From NCBI RefSeq assembly GCF_947488135.1, contig NZ_CANKYW010000003.1, forward strand, positions 186,001 to 250,000: DNA of 64,000 nucleotides, read 5' to 3'. This DNA comes from an uncultured Marivita sp. Its GTDB lineage: Bacteria; Pseudomonadota; Alphaproteobacteria; Rhodobacterales; Rhodobacteraceae. A model generated the notes under the pieces. That model was not told where the DNA came from and made no database searches. It worked only from the letters and a program-made list of their open reading frames with translations. A program made the position numbers and the translations under genes. Shown here in pieces: positions 11,077 through 20,728 of this stretch. Positions within the stretch are counted from its first letter, which is position 1. Each line of letters opens with the position of its first letter.

Positions 11077-11832
11077 ATGTCCATCGACTGGATCACGGTC
11101 GCGGCCCAGCTTGCCAACTTCCTGGTGTTGGTCTGGCTGCTCAAGCGGTTTCTCTATCGCCCCATTCTGGACGGCATCGACGCCCGCGAAGCCGAGATCG
11201 CCGAGCGCATGCAGATCGCGGTGCGCGCCAGAGAGGAGGCCAAGGCGACCGAGGCAGACTATCGTGCTCGGCTGGAGGCGCTGCAATCGGAGCAGACTTC
11301 GACAACCGAGGCGGTGCGTCGTGAGGCCGAAAAGGAAAAGGATGCCCTGCTGGCAGAAGCGCAGGCCCGCATCGAGCGCGAACGCGCTGCATGGGCTGCG
11401 CATCTGGACGAGGAGGCGCGGAGTTTTACCGGCAAATTGCAGCGCGCTGGCGCGAACGCCCTGCTGGACCTGACCCGCAAGGCGCTCGGCGATCTGGCGG
11501 ACGATAGCCTGGAGGCCCGCATCGCCGCTCAGCTGGCCCGGAAAATGCGTGAAACCAATGGCGAACTCGAGCGTGCGGTCGGCAATCCGGAAGATGCCAC
11601 GATAACGAGCCATGAGGCTCTGTCGCAGTCGACCCGCGATCTTATCGCGGCCGAGTTGCACAACCGCTTCCCCGGCCTTGCCCTGCGCTTTGAGACCGAT
11701 CCGGCCCAGGCGCCCGGGTTGACCCTTCGCATCGGCAGGGCACAGCTTGCCTGGACGGTCGATACCTATATCGAAGGTCTGGGCGATCTCATGGCCGACC
11801 AACTGGGCTCCAACTCCGGGCAGAAAGCATGA
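11077..11832 (+). CDS. atpF: N-type ATPase b subunit with long C-terminal part
   Basis: This 251-residue protein has one N-terminal transmembrane helix ([19 protein letters not shown]), then a long charged coiled coil to about residue 150. A C-terminal part includes [21 protein letters not shown], which resembles the end of a delta/OSCP-type peripheral-stalk domain. There is no separate delta gene in this operon, so this tail may replace it; that is inference. An ordinary b subunit is about 160-170 residues. Its end overlaps atpA by 4 bp. Confidence 0.87.
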   Translation: MSIDWITVAAQLANFLVLVWLLKRFLYRPILDGIDAREAEIAERMQIAVRAREEAKATEADYRARLEALQSEQTSTTEAVRREAEKEKDALLAEAQARIERERAAWAAHLDEEARSFTGKLQRAGANALLDLTRKALGDLADDSLEARIAAQLARKMRETNGELERAVGNPEDATITSHEALSQSTRDLIAAELHNRFPGLALRFETDPAQAPGLTLRIGRAQLAWTVDTYIEGLGDLMADQLGSNSGQKA

Positions 11833-13376
11833 CCGCGATGGTTGTGAACCCGAGGACCCCCACCATTGATCCGGATGATCTGCTCCGCACCCTCCTGAAC
11901 AGCCCGCCGCCCGGGCCGCGTCTCAGCGAAGTGGGAATAGTGGCCGAAGTCGGTGACGGAATCGCCGTTGTCAGCGGGCTCGAGCGCGCCCTGGCGGAGG
12001 AAGTGTTGGAGTTCGAAAGCGGTGTACGCGGCCTCGTGCTCGACCTTGAGCCTGGCCGACTTGGGGTGGTGCTGCTCGGGCCGTCGGACCGGGTGAGGGT
12101 CGGCGAACGGGTGACCCGGTCGCATCGGGTGGTCAGCGCGCAGGTGGGCGAGGGGCTTTTGGGCCGCGTCGTTGACGCCCTCGGCATCCCCAGCGACGGG
12201 AAAGGCCCTCTGAAAGCGGCGACGCTGCGGCCGGTGGAGGCTGAAGCTCCGAAGATACTCGCGCGCCGCGCGATCTCGCGCCCATTGGCGACGGGCCTCA
12301 AGGCCATTGATGCAGCGGTTCCCATCGGGCTTGGGCAGCGCCAATTGGTGATCGGCGACAGGCAGACAGGCAAGACCTCGATCTCGGTCGATGCGATCCT
12401 GAACCAGAAAGACACCGACGTGATCTGCATCTATTGCGCCATCGGGCAGAGAGGCGATGCGGTGGCCAAGGTCATCGCCGCGATCCGCGACGGCGGCATG
12501 ATGGACCGCACAATCGTCATGGCCGCTGGGGACGAGGAGGCGGCGGGGCTGGCCTATGTCGCGCCCTATGCCGCGATGACGATGGCGGAGTATTTTTCGG
12601 GGCAGGGCCGGGACGTGCTGGTCGTCTTTGACGATCTGACACATCACGCGCGGTCCTACCGCGAATTGTCGCTGCTTTTGCGACGCCCGCCGGGGCGCGA
12701 GGCGTTTCCGGGGGACATCTTCTACATCCACGCCAGGCTGCTGGAGCGCGCGGGGCAGTTCACCGACGCGGCGGGTGGAGGCTCGATCACCGCGCTGGCC
12801 GTGGTCGAGACGCAGGCAGAGAACCTGTCGGCCTACATCCCGACAAACCTGATTTCGATCACGGACGGGCAAATCTACCTGTCCCCACGTCTCGTGCGGA
12901 AGAACCAGTTTCCCGCGGTCGACCTGGGCAAATCGGTGAGCCGGGTGGGCGGGAAGGCGCAAAGCCCGGCCTTCCGGTCGGTGTCCGGCAACCTGCGCGT
13001 GACGCTGTCGCAATTCGAGGAACTGGAGGACTTCGCCCGCTTCGGCACCCGGCTCGACGAGGCGACGCGCGCCCGCCTGACCCGCGGCGCGGCTGTGCGC
13101 GGCGCGCTGCGCCAAGCCGAGCGTGACCCGATGCCCGCCATCGAACAACTGGCCGTTCTGATCGCCGCGAATGCCGGCGTTCTGGACGGGCTGAGCGAGG
13201 CCAGGTCCGACGCGGTGATGGCAGACATCAGAGGCATGACGCAGCGCGAGCTTTCAGACATCGCCGCGCAGATCGGCTCCGGCGCGGCGCTCAATGAGGC
13301 GGCGCAAGAGCGGATGAGCGCCCTCGGCCGACAAGCACGGGCGGAAAGGGAACGGGCAGATGGCCCAAACGCTTGA
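11829..13376 (+). CDS. atpA: N-type ATPase alpha subunit
   Basis: The 515-residue alpha subunit has Walker [10 protein letters not shown] near residues 177-185, the block [15 protein letters not shown], and [21 protein letters not shown] in the C-terminal half. The gene overlaps atpF at its start (4 bp) and atpG at its end (17 bp). Alpha alternates with beta in the F1 head and binds nucleotide non-catalytically. Confidence 0.95.
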   Translation: MTAMVVNPRTPTIDPDDLLRTLLNSPPPGPRLSEVGIVAEVGDGIAVVSGLERALAEEVLEFESGVRGLVLDLEPGRLGVVLLGPSDRVRVGERVTRSHRVVSAQVGEGLLGRVVDALGIPSDGKGPLKAATLRPVEAEAPKILARRAISRPLATGLKAIDAAVPIGLGQRQLVIGDRQTGKTSISVDAILNQKDTDVICIYCAIGQRGDAVAKVIAAIRDGGMMDRTIVMAAGDEEAAGLAYVAPYAAMTMAEYFSGQGRDVLVVFDDLTHHARSYRELSLLLRRPPGREAFPGDIFYIHARLLERAGQFTDAAGGGSITALAVVETQAENLSAYIPTNLISITDGQIYLSPRLVRKNQFPAVDLGKSVSRVGGKAQSPAFRSVSGNLRVTLSQFEELEDFARFGTRLDEATRARLTRGAAVRGALRQAERDPMPAIEQLAVLIAANAGVLDGLSEARSDAVMADIRGMTQRELSDIAAQIGSGAALNEAAQERMSALGRQARAERERADGPNA

Positions 13377-14310
13377 AAGCCTGACCCGACAGATGGGCAG
13401 CATGGAGAGCATCCACAGCGTCGTTCGCACGATGAAGACGCTGTCGGTGATCAACTCCGCGCCCTACGAACAGGCCGGCCGCGCGATCGAGGCCTATTAC
13501 CAGACCGTCCTTGACGGTTTGCACGCCTTTCTCAAGGCATCCGGTCCGCTGGATTTCAAAGCACAGGTGGTGGGTGCCTGGGTCGTCGTCGTGTTCGGAT
13601 CCGATCACGGTTTGTGCGGCAACTACAACGAAATACTTGCGGCGCATGTGGCTTCTGGCTTGGGCTCGGATGATGGTTTACAACCCATCGTGTTGTGTGT
13701 CGGCGCGCAAATGGCCGACGCGCTGGCGGACCGGTCGATCGAGGTCGAAAAGGTGTTTCTACCGCCTGCATCGGTGGATGGGATCGGGCGGTTGGCGAAC
13801 CGGGTGACGCAATATCTCGACGATGTCCGGAACCGAACGCGCGCTTCCGAGATCGCAGTCAACCTGGCCTTCACCGCTCGAAGCGACTCTGGTGGACAGA
13901 TCGCCCGGACGGTCGCTCTGTTGCCGCTCGGTACGGGCGTTCTGAACGAACTTGAGCGAAAACCGTGGCGGTCCCGAAGCCTGCCCGGTTTTTCGATGCC
14001 CGCAGACACACTCTTCCCCGCGCTGATCCGCGGTTTTGTCTTCGCGAGCCTCTTCAAGGCGTCTGCGGAGGCTATGGTCACGGAAAACGCAGCGCGGCTC
14101 GCCTTGATGAGCCAGGCCGAGCAATCCGTTGAGGACCGGCTCGAAGCGCTCCGGTCAGACGCGAACGCGCTGCGGCAAAGCGGCATCACCACCGAGCTTC
14201 TGGATGTCATCATCGGCTTCGAGGCATTGAAGAACTCCGCGCGACGCAAACCGGGCGCGAAGGAAAACAAACTTGACCCGGCACCCGGTCGGGATGATCG
14301 GAAGACGTGA
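13360..14310 (+). CDS. atpG: N-type ATPase gamma subunit
   Basis: The 316-residue protein is the last operon gene and overlaps atpA by 17 bp. The N-terminal helix [23 protein letters not shown] resembles the gamma N-terminal coil, [12 protein letters not shown] near residue 85 is the conserved Rossmann-like core, and [23 protein letters not shown] is the C-terminal coil. The sequence is more divergent than housekeeping AtpG, as usual in N-ATPases. No clear terminator follows in the 60 bp before the convergent regulator gene. Confidence 0.92.
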   Translation: MAQTLESLTRQMGSMESIHSVVRTMKTLSVINSAPYEQAGRAIEAYYQTVLDGLHAFLKASGPLDFKAQVVGAWVVVVFGSDHGLCGNYNEILAAHVASGLGSDDGLQPIVLCVGAQMADALADRSIEVEKVFLPPASVDGIGRLANRVTQYLDDVRNRTRASEIAVNLAFTARSDSGGQIARTVALLPLGTGVLNELERKPWRSRSLPGFSMPADTLFPALIRGFVFASLFKASAEAMVTENAARLALMSQAEQSVEDRLEALRSDANALRQSGITTELLDVIIGFEALKNSARRKPGAKENKLDPAPGRDDRKT

Positions 14311-14370
14311 AGGCGCTGTCATACCTTCCCTGAGCAATGCGATTTCGGCCGTACAGGCCTTACCGACGGA

Positions 14371-15147
14371 TCAAACATCGAACGGTCGCGGGGCGGACCC
14401 CATCGGCTCTTCCGCTTTGTAGACGATCTTGTATTTCTCGTGGGATTTCAGATGGATTCGACCGGTCCGCTTCAACTCGCTGAAGGCGCGGCTCACGCTC
14501 TCCATAGACAATCCGATATGGTCGCCTATGTCGCGGCGGCACATCGGCAGCACCACGTGCTCTGTGTTGGACCGGCTTTCGGCATAATCCTCAAGAAACC
14601 GAAACAGACGCTCCGGGCCTTTGATCGATGACATTGTAAGCAACTGCCGCTCGCGTTGCGCAAGAAGGCCACGCATGTAGGCTCCGATTTCCAGACGCAA
14701 AGCGGCATTGACCGCCAGATGTTGTTCCAAAGTCAGTCGCGGCAGAGATTTGACGATCACATGGTCGACGGCCTCTGCCGTGAAATGCCAATGATCCATG
14801 TCGGATATGCCGATCAGGTGTCCTTTCGTCGGGAAAGCGAATATCTGCCGATTGCCGGTGGAGTCGATCGTACAGCAGCGCACGGTGCCCGACACGAGCA
14901 GATAGAGATTATCCGCCGGGTCTCCGTGCAGCATCATCGTGCTGTCGGGCCGAAAATGCTGTTCAAACGCGCTGTCCCGGAATAGGGCAAGCAACTCCGT
15001 GCTGTCATGTCCGGTCTGCTGTCTTTCGGTGCGGCCCGGTCGAGGGGAAGTGAAGGTCGCTCCCGGTCGGGAAGACACGGTCCGGGATCGCGGGATGGAG
15101 TGTTTGCCAGGATTTGCGCTCGCAAAAGATGCAGTCATATCATTCAT
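14371..15147 (-). CDS. Crp/Fnr-family transcription regulator
   Basis: This 258-residue protein has a cyclic-nucleotide-binding-like beta-roll (about residues 60-150), a dimer helix, and a winged HTH. The recognition helix reads ESVSRAFSEL, and its E..SR contacts are those that read TTGAT-type half sites in FNR/FixK proteins. The N-terminal cysteine cluster of a 4Fe-4S FNR is missing, so it is closer to FixK or DNR types that respond to other inputs. It is convergent with the N-ATPase operon and is a candidate to bind the FNR-like boxes at 2184 and 17085. The first 40 residues look disordered, and the start is uncertain. Confidence 0.85.
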   Translation of the reverse strand: MNDMTASFASANPGKHSIPRSRTVSSRPGATFTSPRPGRTERQQTGHDSTELLALFRDSAFEQHFRPDSTMMLHGDPADNLYLLVSGTVRCCTIDSTGNRQIFAFPTKGHLIGISDMDHWHFTAEAVDHVIVKSLPRLTLEQHLAVNAALRLEIGAYMRGLLAQRERQLLTMSSIKGPERLFRFLEDYAESRSNTEHVVLPMCRRDIGDHIGLSMESVSRAFSELKRTGRIHLKSHEKYKIVYKAEEPMGSAPRPFDV

Positions 15148-15328
15148 GAAACGGGTCCCATCCTGGAAATTCGGCCGACGTTCGAGGGCCGTGTTACGAC
15201 GATATTCTGCTTACAGAACTGAAAAAGCGCCTACGTGAACCCGCGAAGCATTGGTAAAGCTTGCAACTTCCGCAGGAGCTTCCGGAGCCTGCATTTCCAA
15301 CGTATGGTGTTTGGAATATATCTTAAGT

Positions 15329-15343
15329 GACTCACAGTGAGTC
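15329..15343. promoter_or_regulatory. Perfect 7-bp inverted repeat, candidate operator
   Basis: GACTCAC-A-GTGAGTC is a perfect odd palindrome in the 245-bp gap between the divergent Crp/Fnr gene and the TolB/TPR gene, 50 bp before the latter. It has no T-run, so it is not a terminator. Size and position suit a dimeric regulator. The rest of the gap shows no gene. Confidence 0.4.
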
Positions 15344-15392
15344 GGATAGTTAATCCGCTGAAATTCAGAACCTGATTGACGCAGGAGCGCCG

Positions 15393-17012
15393 ATGACGAA
15401 ACCTATGGAGCCCATATGTGCGTCATCGTTGACCTGCGATGCCGTGAAGGAACAATTGGCGCGTGTTGTTGCAAGCCGCCAGTTTCGCAACGCCCCTCGT
15501 CTGTCACGCTTCCTGACTTACGTTGTCGAACAGGACCTTGCCGGTCGGTCGGATCAACTCAAAGGCTACACGATCGGGATTGAGGTGTTCGACAAGGACG
15601 ACGATTTCGATCCGCAGACAGACACCATCGTGCGGGTTCAGGCCCGCGCGCTGCGCCAAAAGCTGGAGCAATACTATCGGCAAGATGGCGCTGACGATCC
15701 GATTCATATCGTCATCGCGAAAGGCGGGTACGAACCGAAATACCAACAGACCGTCATTGATGACCGAACGGATGTGGAAGACGCATCCGCGGACGTCGAT
15801 GAACGGCCATCTGAGAAACCTTCGATTGCCGTTTTGCCCTTTGAGAATATCGGGCGCGGCGACGAGCATGACTTTCTGTCGCTGGGGTTGACGGAGGGTG
15901 TCATCTCGGACCTGTCCCGTTTCAAATACCTTTCCGTGTTTTCACGCTCGACGACGGAAAAGGCCAAAGGCCAGCAGTTGAGCATTGCGCAGATATATCA
16001 GAGTTTCCAACCGGATTTCGTGCTGGAGGGGACGTTCCGGGTGCGGAATGATCTGATCGAAACACGGATCAAGCTGATCGACGCCGCACAGGACTCTGTC
16101 CTCATGACCACTCAAATCGACATGCGGATGGACCCACAGCATATCTTCGATGCACAGGACGAGCTGTGTACCCGTATCGCCGCGCGCATCGGGGTCGATG
16201 CCTCCATCGGGCAACTCGCGCGGCTGGCGCAGCGGTCTCGGCCCGCAATCAGATGGGACACGTATTCGTGGATGTCTCGATACTTCGAGTACGGCTTTCA
16301 GTTGGGCAAGGCCGAACGCGACGAGATCGAGGCTGGTCTGAAGCATGCGGTGAGCATTGATCCTACCTCGGCGGAAGCCCATGCCGCGTTGGCGATGATC
16401 GAAGTCGAGTATTACCGGACGATGTCGGCGGATGTGGGCGATCCTGTGCGACTCGAACAGGCGATGAGACACGCGAAACGTGCCGTGCGTTGTGATCCAC
16501 AGAATGCAATGGCACATCAGGCCTTGGCGCTTGCTTGTTTTCATTCCAAGCGATTTGTCGATTTTCGCGCTTCGGTCAAACGGGCTTTGCAACTCAATCC
16601 GGGCCACGCTGACATGCTGGCCATGTTCGGCATGTGTTTCGTCCGACTCGCGGAGTGGGACGAGGCGATGCCGCTGCTCGACCGTGCCCTGGCCCTCAAC
16701 CCGCTACATCCCGACTGGTATCACATGCCGAAAGCGATGTTCCTGATGATGAATGAAGGCCCTGAAGCGGCGATCGCAGAGTTCAAGAAGCGGCCGATGC
16801 CTGGCTTCTTCGCGTTTCACTACATCATGATGTGGTTCCAGATAGAAGTGGGGAATATGGAGGCGGCTGAAGTCGAGAAAGCCCGCCTCCTCGATATTGC
16901 GCCCGATACCGAGCAATTCACGCGTCGCTATTTCGATGCGATCTGCTTGTGCGACGAAATCGCGGATCGTGCACTCGCTGCTGCGCGAAAGGTGGGTTTG
17001 CAGATCGCCTAG
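15393..17012 (+). CDS. TolB-like/TPR protein with N-terminal regulator-type domain
   Basis: The 539-residue protein has three parts. Residues about 10-115 form a conserved module (RLSRFLTYVVEQDLAGR, YTIGIEVFDKDDDFDPQTDTIVRVQARALRQKL) found at the front of predicted transcription regulators. Residues 145-275 form a TolB-N/FlgO-like domain starting SIAVLPFENIG. The C-terminal half holds TPR repeats, including ALAMIEVEYY and DRALALNPLHPDWY. No transmembrane helix or cyclase catalytic motif is present, although relatives are often labelled adenylate cyclase. It may regulate the secreted-redox cluster that follows; that role is inferred from position. Confidence 0.7.
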   Translation: MTKPMEPICASSLTCDAVKEQLARVVASRQFRNAPRLSRFLTYVVEQDLAGRSDQLKGYTIGIEVFDKDDDFDPQTDTIVRVQARALRQKLEQYYRQDGADDPIHIVIAKGGYEPKYQQTVIDDRTDVEDASADVDERPSEKPSIAVLPFENIGRGDEHDFLSLGLTEGVISDLSRFKYLSVFSRSTTEKAKGQQLSIAQIYQSFQPDFVLEGTFRVRNDLIETRIKLIDAAQDSVLMTTQIDMRMDPQHIFDAQDELCTRIAARIGVDASIGQLARLAQRSRPAIRWDTYSWMSRYFEYGFQLGKAERDEIEAGLKHAVSIDPTSAEAHAALAMIEVEYYRTMSADVGDPVRLEQAMRHAKRAVRCDPQNAMAHQALALACFHSKRFVDFRASVKRALQLNPGHADMLAMFGMCFVRLAEWDEAMPLLDRALALNPLHPDWYHMPKAMFLMMNEGPEAAIAEFKKRPMPGFFAFHYIMMWFQIEVGNMEAAEVEKARLLDIAPDTEQFTRRYFDAICLCDEIADRALAAARKVGLQIA

Positions 17013-17084
17013 CGTTCATTGTCGACGGCTGGCCCGTTTGAAGAGCGGCGTTTTCGTCCTGCCAACCCTGATCGTGCGCGGTCA

Positions 17085-17098
17085 TTGACGTTCGTCAA
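17085..17098 (+). promoter_or_regulatory. Symmetric FNR-like box before the secreted-redox cluster
   Basis: TTGAC-GTTC-GTCAA has the geometry of a Crp/Fnr-family site (5-4-5) with perfectly complementary half sites; the palindrome extends one base each side. It lies 72 bp before the start at 17171. The C/G at the inner positions deviates from strict FNR consensus and is closer to DNR/Nnr-type sites. The remaining sequence between 17013 and 17170 shows no gene. Confidence 0.5.
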
Positions 17099-17170
17099 TC
17101 CTGTCCGATGCCCGCGACCTAGGACTGGTCTTGCTCAATCGAGCGAAACCAGAACCTAAGGAATATCAAA

Positions 17171-17476
17171 ATGACAAATGTGAATACACTGAAACTCGCC
17201 GGCGTTTTCGTTCTCGCATCGGTTGGCATGGCTGCCGCCGACGTGACAATGGTGGATTGCGAAGGCACCGTGATCAGCATGTCCGACAGCATTGCCGCCG
17301 CCGGTCAAGAGCAAGCCTCGTCGATGGCGGAATGGGAAAACACGGTCTGCGAAGTTGCTCAGCAGTTGCCGCTCGATTCATACGAAGGTCCGACTGTCGT
17401 TCCGATCGTCATCGAACCCTACGGCATTGAAACCCGGGTCGTCATTTTCCCTGTCGAGGCAAGCACCGACAATTGA
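17171..17476 (+). CDS. Small secreted protein of unknown function
   Basis: This 101-residue protein begins with a Sec signal peptide (VFVLASVGMAAA, cleavage near residue 23). The mature part of about 78 residues is acidic and has two cysteines (VDCEGT and NTVCEV) that could form one disulfide. I recognise no family. It is the first gene after the FNR-like box at 17085 and starts a run of envelope genes in one direction. TAAGGAAT just before the ATG is the likely ribosome-binding site. Confidence 0.6.
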   Translation: MTNVNTLKLAGVFVLASVGMAAADVTMVDCEGTVISMSDSIAAAGQEQASSMAEWENTVCEVAQQLPLDSYEGPTVVPIVIEPYGIETRVVIFPVEASTDN

Positions 17477-17571
17477 TGTCTCATGGCGTCAGCTTGGTGA
17501 ACGGTGTGGCCTCACACGTCGTTCACCAAAATCGCCTTCGGCGGAACAATCGTTTTTTCGGGACTCCGAAC

Positions 17572-17874
17572 ATGAAGAGCAAGACGAGCCCTGCTGTGAT
17601 AATCGCCTTTGCGGCCCTTAGCTTGGTTCCAGAGGTACATGCGGGACCGCAGCTAGACGCAAATGAGTTCGCGCAAACCGAGCCTTCTTTACAGGGCGGG
17701 CCTAAAAGCGGCCCTCCACCCCGGGAGGCAGTGAACGCTTGTTCGGCATCGATCGAAGGCGATTTCTGTGCGTTTTACCTTGATGGATCGGAAATCACGG
17801 GCGTCTGCCGCCAACCTCCCCGAAGTACCGGGAATGGTCTGGTCTGCGTGCCGTCCGACCCGGCCGAAGGTTGA
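17572..17874 (+). CDS. Small secreted cysteine-containing protein
   Basis: This 100-residue protein has a signal peptide ending near VHAG (residue 24), then a linker GGPKSGPPPREAV, then a small domain with four cysteines (NACSAS, DFCAFY, GVCRQ, GLVCVP). The spacing suggests two disulfides. From memory, GPPP linkers followed by this type of module recur in secreted proteins of marine bacteria, but I cannot name a family. A longer frame upstream of the ATG lacks a ribosome-binding site, so I start at 17572. Confidence 0.6.
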   Translation: MKSKTSPAVIIAFAALSLVPEVHAGPQLDANEFAQTEPSLQGGPKSGPPPREAVNACSASIEGDFCAFYLDGSEITGVCRQPPRSTGNGLVCVPSDPAEG

Positions 17875-17916
17875 AACAAGCGGGTTTCGGAATGAGCGAT
17901 GCGACAAGAGAGAACC

Positions 17917-18657
17917 ATGATTCCGAACGCGGATATCCAGCCAGCGAAGATGAACGGCACGCCTGACGGAAGCGTCGGACGGGTTCTCATGACGTTGCTC
18001 CTTGTGGCGGCCCTCTGGACCTTGTCCAGCGAAGCCTACTATGCGCTGGTCGACGCACTCGGGCTCGAAAGTGGCTATGATGGCGCGCCGATCTTGTTCA
18101 CGGCATATTACCTTGGTTGGGCGGCGTTGGCGGCGTGGCTGTTTCGCTCCTGCTTCAGCAATGTCTTCGACCGAAATCGCGTGGTGCAAGAAGGGCTGAC
18201 CCTGCTTCCGATCCTCACGGGCTTCGGGCTGTTCGTGGTCTATGTCCTGCCGCTCCTGCCGGATGTGTCGGAGGTCCGCGCACCCCCGAACCCGCCGGAG
18301 TTCATGTTCGCTTCTGCCTGGTATTACCTGCCGAAATCCGCCGATATCCTGTTTCAGCAGGTCCTAGTTGCCGCGCTCATCTTTTCGGGCATCCGCGCAG
18401 GATTTGGACTCACAACGGTAAGCGTGGGCATGGCACTGGCGTTCGGCCTGTTTCATCTCGGTCTGGCCTTCGACGGTTTCACCCCGCTCTATGTCGCCCG
18501 CTTCACGCTCGCCGCCGTACTGTTCGGCGCGATGCTCCCGTATCTCTACCTGCGCGTCCGAAACGGCTTTCGATGGGCCTATTCGCTGCACTGGAGCTTT
18601 TACGCGGCCGACGCGATGCTCACCCATTTGATCCTTGCCGTGCCCCCTTGGGCATGA
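17917..18657 (+). CDS. CPBP-like (CAAX protease-type) membrane protein, motif degenerate
   Basis: This 246-residue protein has about seven transmembrane helices. The helix containing AFGLFHLGLAF keeps the FxxxH motif of CPBP intramembrane proteases. The first motif, normally EExxxR, reads FQQVLV here, so the catalytic glutamates are replaced by glutamines. It may be an inactive relative or only a look-alike. ATG 17917 was preferred over 17899 because AAGAGAGA lies just before it. It sits between secreted-protein genes, suggesting a role in their handling. Confidence 0.55.
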   Translation: MIPNADIQPAKMNGTPDGSVGRVLMTLLLVAALWTLSSEAYYALVDALGLESGYDGAPILFTAYYLGWAALAAWLFRSCFSNVFDRNRVVQEGLTLLPILTGFGLFVVYVLPLLPDVSEVRAPPNPPEFMFASAWYYLPKSADILFQQVLVAALIFSGIRAGFGLTTVSVGMALAFGLFHLGLAFDGFTPLYVARFTLAAVLFGAMLPYLYLRVRNGFRWAYSLHWSFYAADAMLTHLILAVPPWA

Positions 18658-18685
18658 ACCGCCAAAACCCAGAAAGGATGCCACC

Positions 18686-19345
18686 ATGTCACTGAACACA
18701 ACACTCAAGGCAACTGGCAGCGGCATTCTGCTGCTCGGACTTCTCCCGAACATTCTCCTGGCCGAAACTTTTCTTGCCGATGTCTGGGCCGACAACTGGT
18801 TCGAGATGCGCGTCAACGGCGCGCTGGTTGCAGAAGACAGCGTGCCGATCACCACCGAGCGGTCCTTCAACGCGGAGCGTTTCCATTTCGAAGCCGACCG
18901 GCCCTTCGTGATCGGCGTCGTGGCAAAGGATTTCAAGGAAAACGACACCGGGCTGGAATACATCGGAACGCGCCGTCAACAGATGGGCGATGGCGGTTTG
19001 ATCCTACAGATCAGGGACGTCTCAGATACCCTCGTCGCGGTCAGCAATGCCGACTGGCAATGCCTGACCATCCATACCGCGCCGCTCGACAAGGCTTGCG
19101 AAGCCGAGGCCGATCCTGTCGCGGGAAAAGACCCATGCACCTTCGAAGCGTCGGACGAGCCCGACGGCTGGGACAGCACCGGGTTTGACGCGTCCGCCTG
19201 GCCGCAGGCGACTGTCTACACGGCCGCTCAGGTCGATCCGAAAATGGGCTACGACGACATCGCATGGTCTTCGCAAGCCGAGCTGATCTGGGGCGCGGAC
19301 CTCGAACAGAGCAACACGGTGCTATGCCGATTGGTCGTCGAATGA
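18686..19345 (+). CDS. Secreted protein of unknown function
   Basis: The 219-residue protein has a signal peptide (GILLLGLLPNILLAET, cleavage near residue 24). The mature part begins with FLADVWADNWFEMRVNGALVAED and continues as a beta-rich sequence with DWQCLTIHT and DGWDSTGFDASAWPQATVY, reminiscent of jelly-roll or galactose-binding-like folds of extracellular proteins. Cysteines are at WQCL, KACEA, DPCTF and VLCRL. No enzyme motif is visible. AGAAAGGATG precedes the ATG. It probably belongs to the same transcription unit as its neighbours. Confidence 0.6.
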   Translation: MSLNTTLKATGSGILLLGLLPNILLAETFLADVWADNWFEMRVNGALVAEDSVPITTERSFNAERFHFEADRPFVIGVVAKDFKENDTGLEYIGTRRQQMGDGGLILQIRDVSDTLVAVSNADWQCLTIHTAPLDKACEAEADPVAGKDPCTFEASDEPDGWDSTGFDASAWPQATVYTAAQVDPKMGYDDIAWSSQAELIWGADLEQSNTVLCRLVVE

Positions 19346-19397
19346 GCAAAACCGGTCTGACAGTCACCCAAACGCAAACCCAAAAGGGATCGTTTCC

Positions 19398-20690
19398 ATG
19401 ATCAAGACATTTGCCACAGCATCCGCTCTGGCGGCACTGCTGGCCCAGACCGCGCACGCCCAAAACCTGACATATCCTGTCGTCGACACGATGCAGGACA
19501 GGTGTTTCGGCCTCACGGGTGACGAGATCGCCTGTCCGGCCGAAGGTGAGGACCTGTACGGTCAGGATGCGCAATATCCGGGGCTTTCCGCCGTGTATGT
19601 CGATAATGGTGACGGCACGGTGACAGACACCAACACGGGTCTTGTCTGGCAGCAGACGCCCCAGAACGACCGCCTTCAATACACCGACGCCTTGTCCTAT
19701 TGCGGCGACCTGAACCTCGGCGGACGGGATAACTGTCGGGTGCCCTCCATCAAGGAGCTCTATTCGCTTGCCGACAACCGTGGCGAGTTGCTCAAGCCCG
19801 AAGAGGGCGAGCCGACCCCATACATCGATACCAGTGTATTCGACTTCACCTATCCGGACGGGGAGATGGCCTTCGCGGGCCAGTACTGGAGTTCGACGCT
19901 ATACGTCAAAGGCCCGGTTCAGAACGGCCGCAACCAGGCGGCGTTCGGCTTCAACTTCGCCGATGGCCACATCAAGGCCTACGGGACCGGGCTCGATTTC
20001 TATACCGGCGCAATGTCATCCAGCAGCGCGCTGCCCGATATGCAGTCGGATGACAGCACGGCGACGCCGCCACCACCGCCGGGAAGTGGGGGCGCGGGCG
20101 CCGTTGCCGCCTCCGATGGAGCATCGCCCAGTCCGGCCCTTTCGGCCCCGGGAAATTACGTGCGCTGCGTCAGCGGTGATGAAGATGTCTATGGCATCAA
20201 TGCATTCGTCCCAAATAACGACGGTACGGTGACTGACGCCGCCACCGGCCTGATGTGGCAGCAATCCGATGACGGAACCCGCCGCGAGTGGAAAGAGGCG
20301 CTGGCCTATTGCGAGGGGCTCGACCTTGCCGGGCACGCGGATTGGCGGCTGCCGAATTCCAAGGAACTGCAAAGCATCGTCGATTACCCTCGCACGGGGT
20401 TCCCGGCCATTGACGAAGCTGTCTTCACGATCTCGGAAGACTCCGAAACGCTGGATTTCTGGACCAGCACGACCTTCGGTGACTGGAAGACCTACGCCAA
20501 TGTCATCGCCTTCGGCAAAGCCCTCAGCAAGTCGGGCGACCAGACCGAATACACCGATTGGCACGGCGCAGGCGCGCAACGGTCCTCGATCAAGACGATC
20601 GTCGGTCAGGAGATGACCGAAGACACGACCTGCTCGGTCAATGCCTGTGACTACAACCGCTCCGACAACCTCGTGCGTTGCGTGCGCTAG
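19398..20690 (+). CDS. Secreted protein with two Lcl/DUF1566 domains
   Basis: The 430-residue protein has a signal peptide (SALAALLAQTAHAQ, about 22 residues) and two repeats of the Lcl C-terminal (DUF1566) domain. The first starts with DGTVTDTNTGLVWQQ near residue 73, the second with DGTVTDAATGLMWQQ near residue 275; each has a RVPSIKEL or RLPNSKEL block. A proline/glycine/serine linker (TPPPPPGSGG) near residue 222 joins them. The domain belongs to the C-type-lectin-like structural world and is known from the Legionella collagen-like adhesin. A binding or scaffold role outside the cytoplasm is likely. Confidence 0.72.
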   Translation: MIKTFATASALAALLAQTAHAQNLTYPVVDTMQDRCFGLTGDEIACPAEGEDLYGQDAQYPGLSAVYVDNGDGTVTDTNTGLVWQQTPQNDRLQYTDALSYCGDLNLGGRDNCRVPSIKELYSLADNRGELLKPEEGEPTPYIDTSVFDFTYPDGEMAFAGQYWSSTLYVKGPVQNGRNQAAFGFNFADGHIKAYGTGLDFYTGAMSSSSALPDMQSDDSTATPPPPPGSGGAGAVAASDGASPSPALSAPGNYVRCVSGDEDVYGINAFVPNNDGTVTDAATGLMWQQSDDGTRREWKEALAYCEGLDLAGHADWRLPNSKELQSIVDYPRTGFPAIDEAVFTISEDSETLDFWTSTTFGDWKTYANVIAFGKALSKSGDQTEYTDWHGAGAQRSSIKTIVGQEMTEDTTCSVNACDYNRSDNLVRCVR

Positions 20691-20728
20691 GCGTTCGCGG
20701 GGGCGCGGGTCAGCACTGGAACTGAAAC

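Noticed and set aside
15393-17012. Adenylate cyclase
   Set aside because: Relatives often carry that label, but the sequence has only the regulator-type, TolB-N and TPR parts and no class III cyclase catalytic domain.
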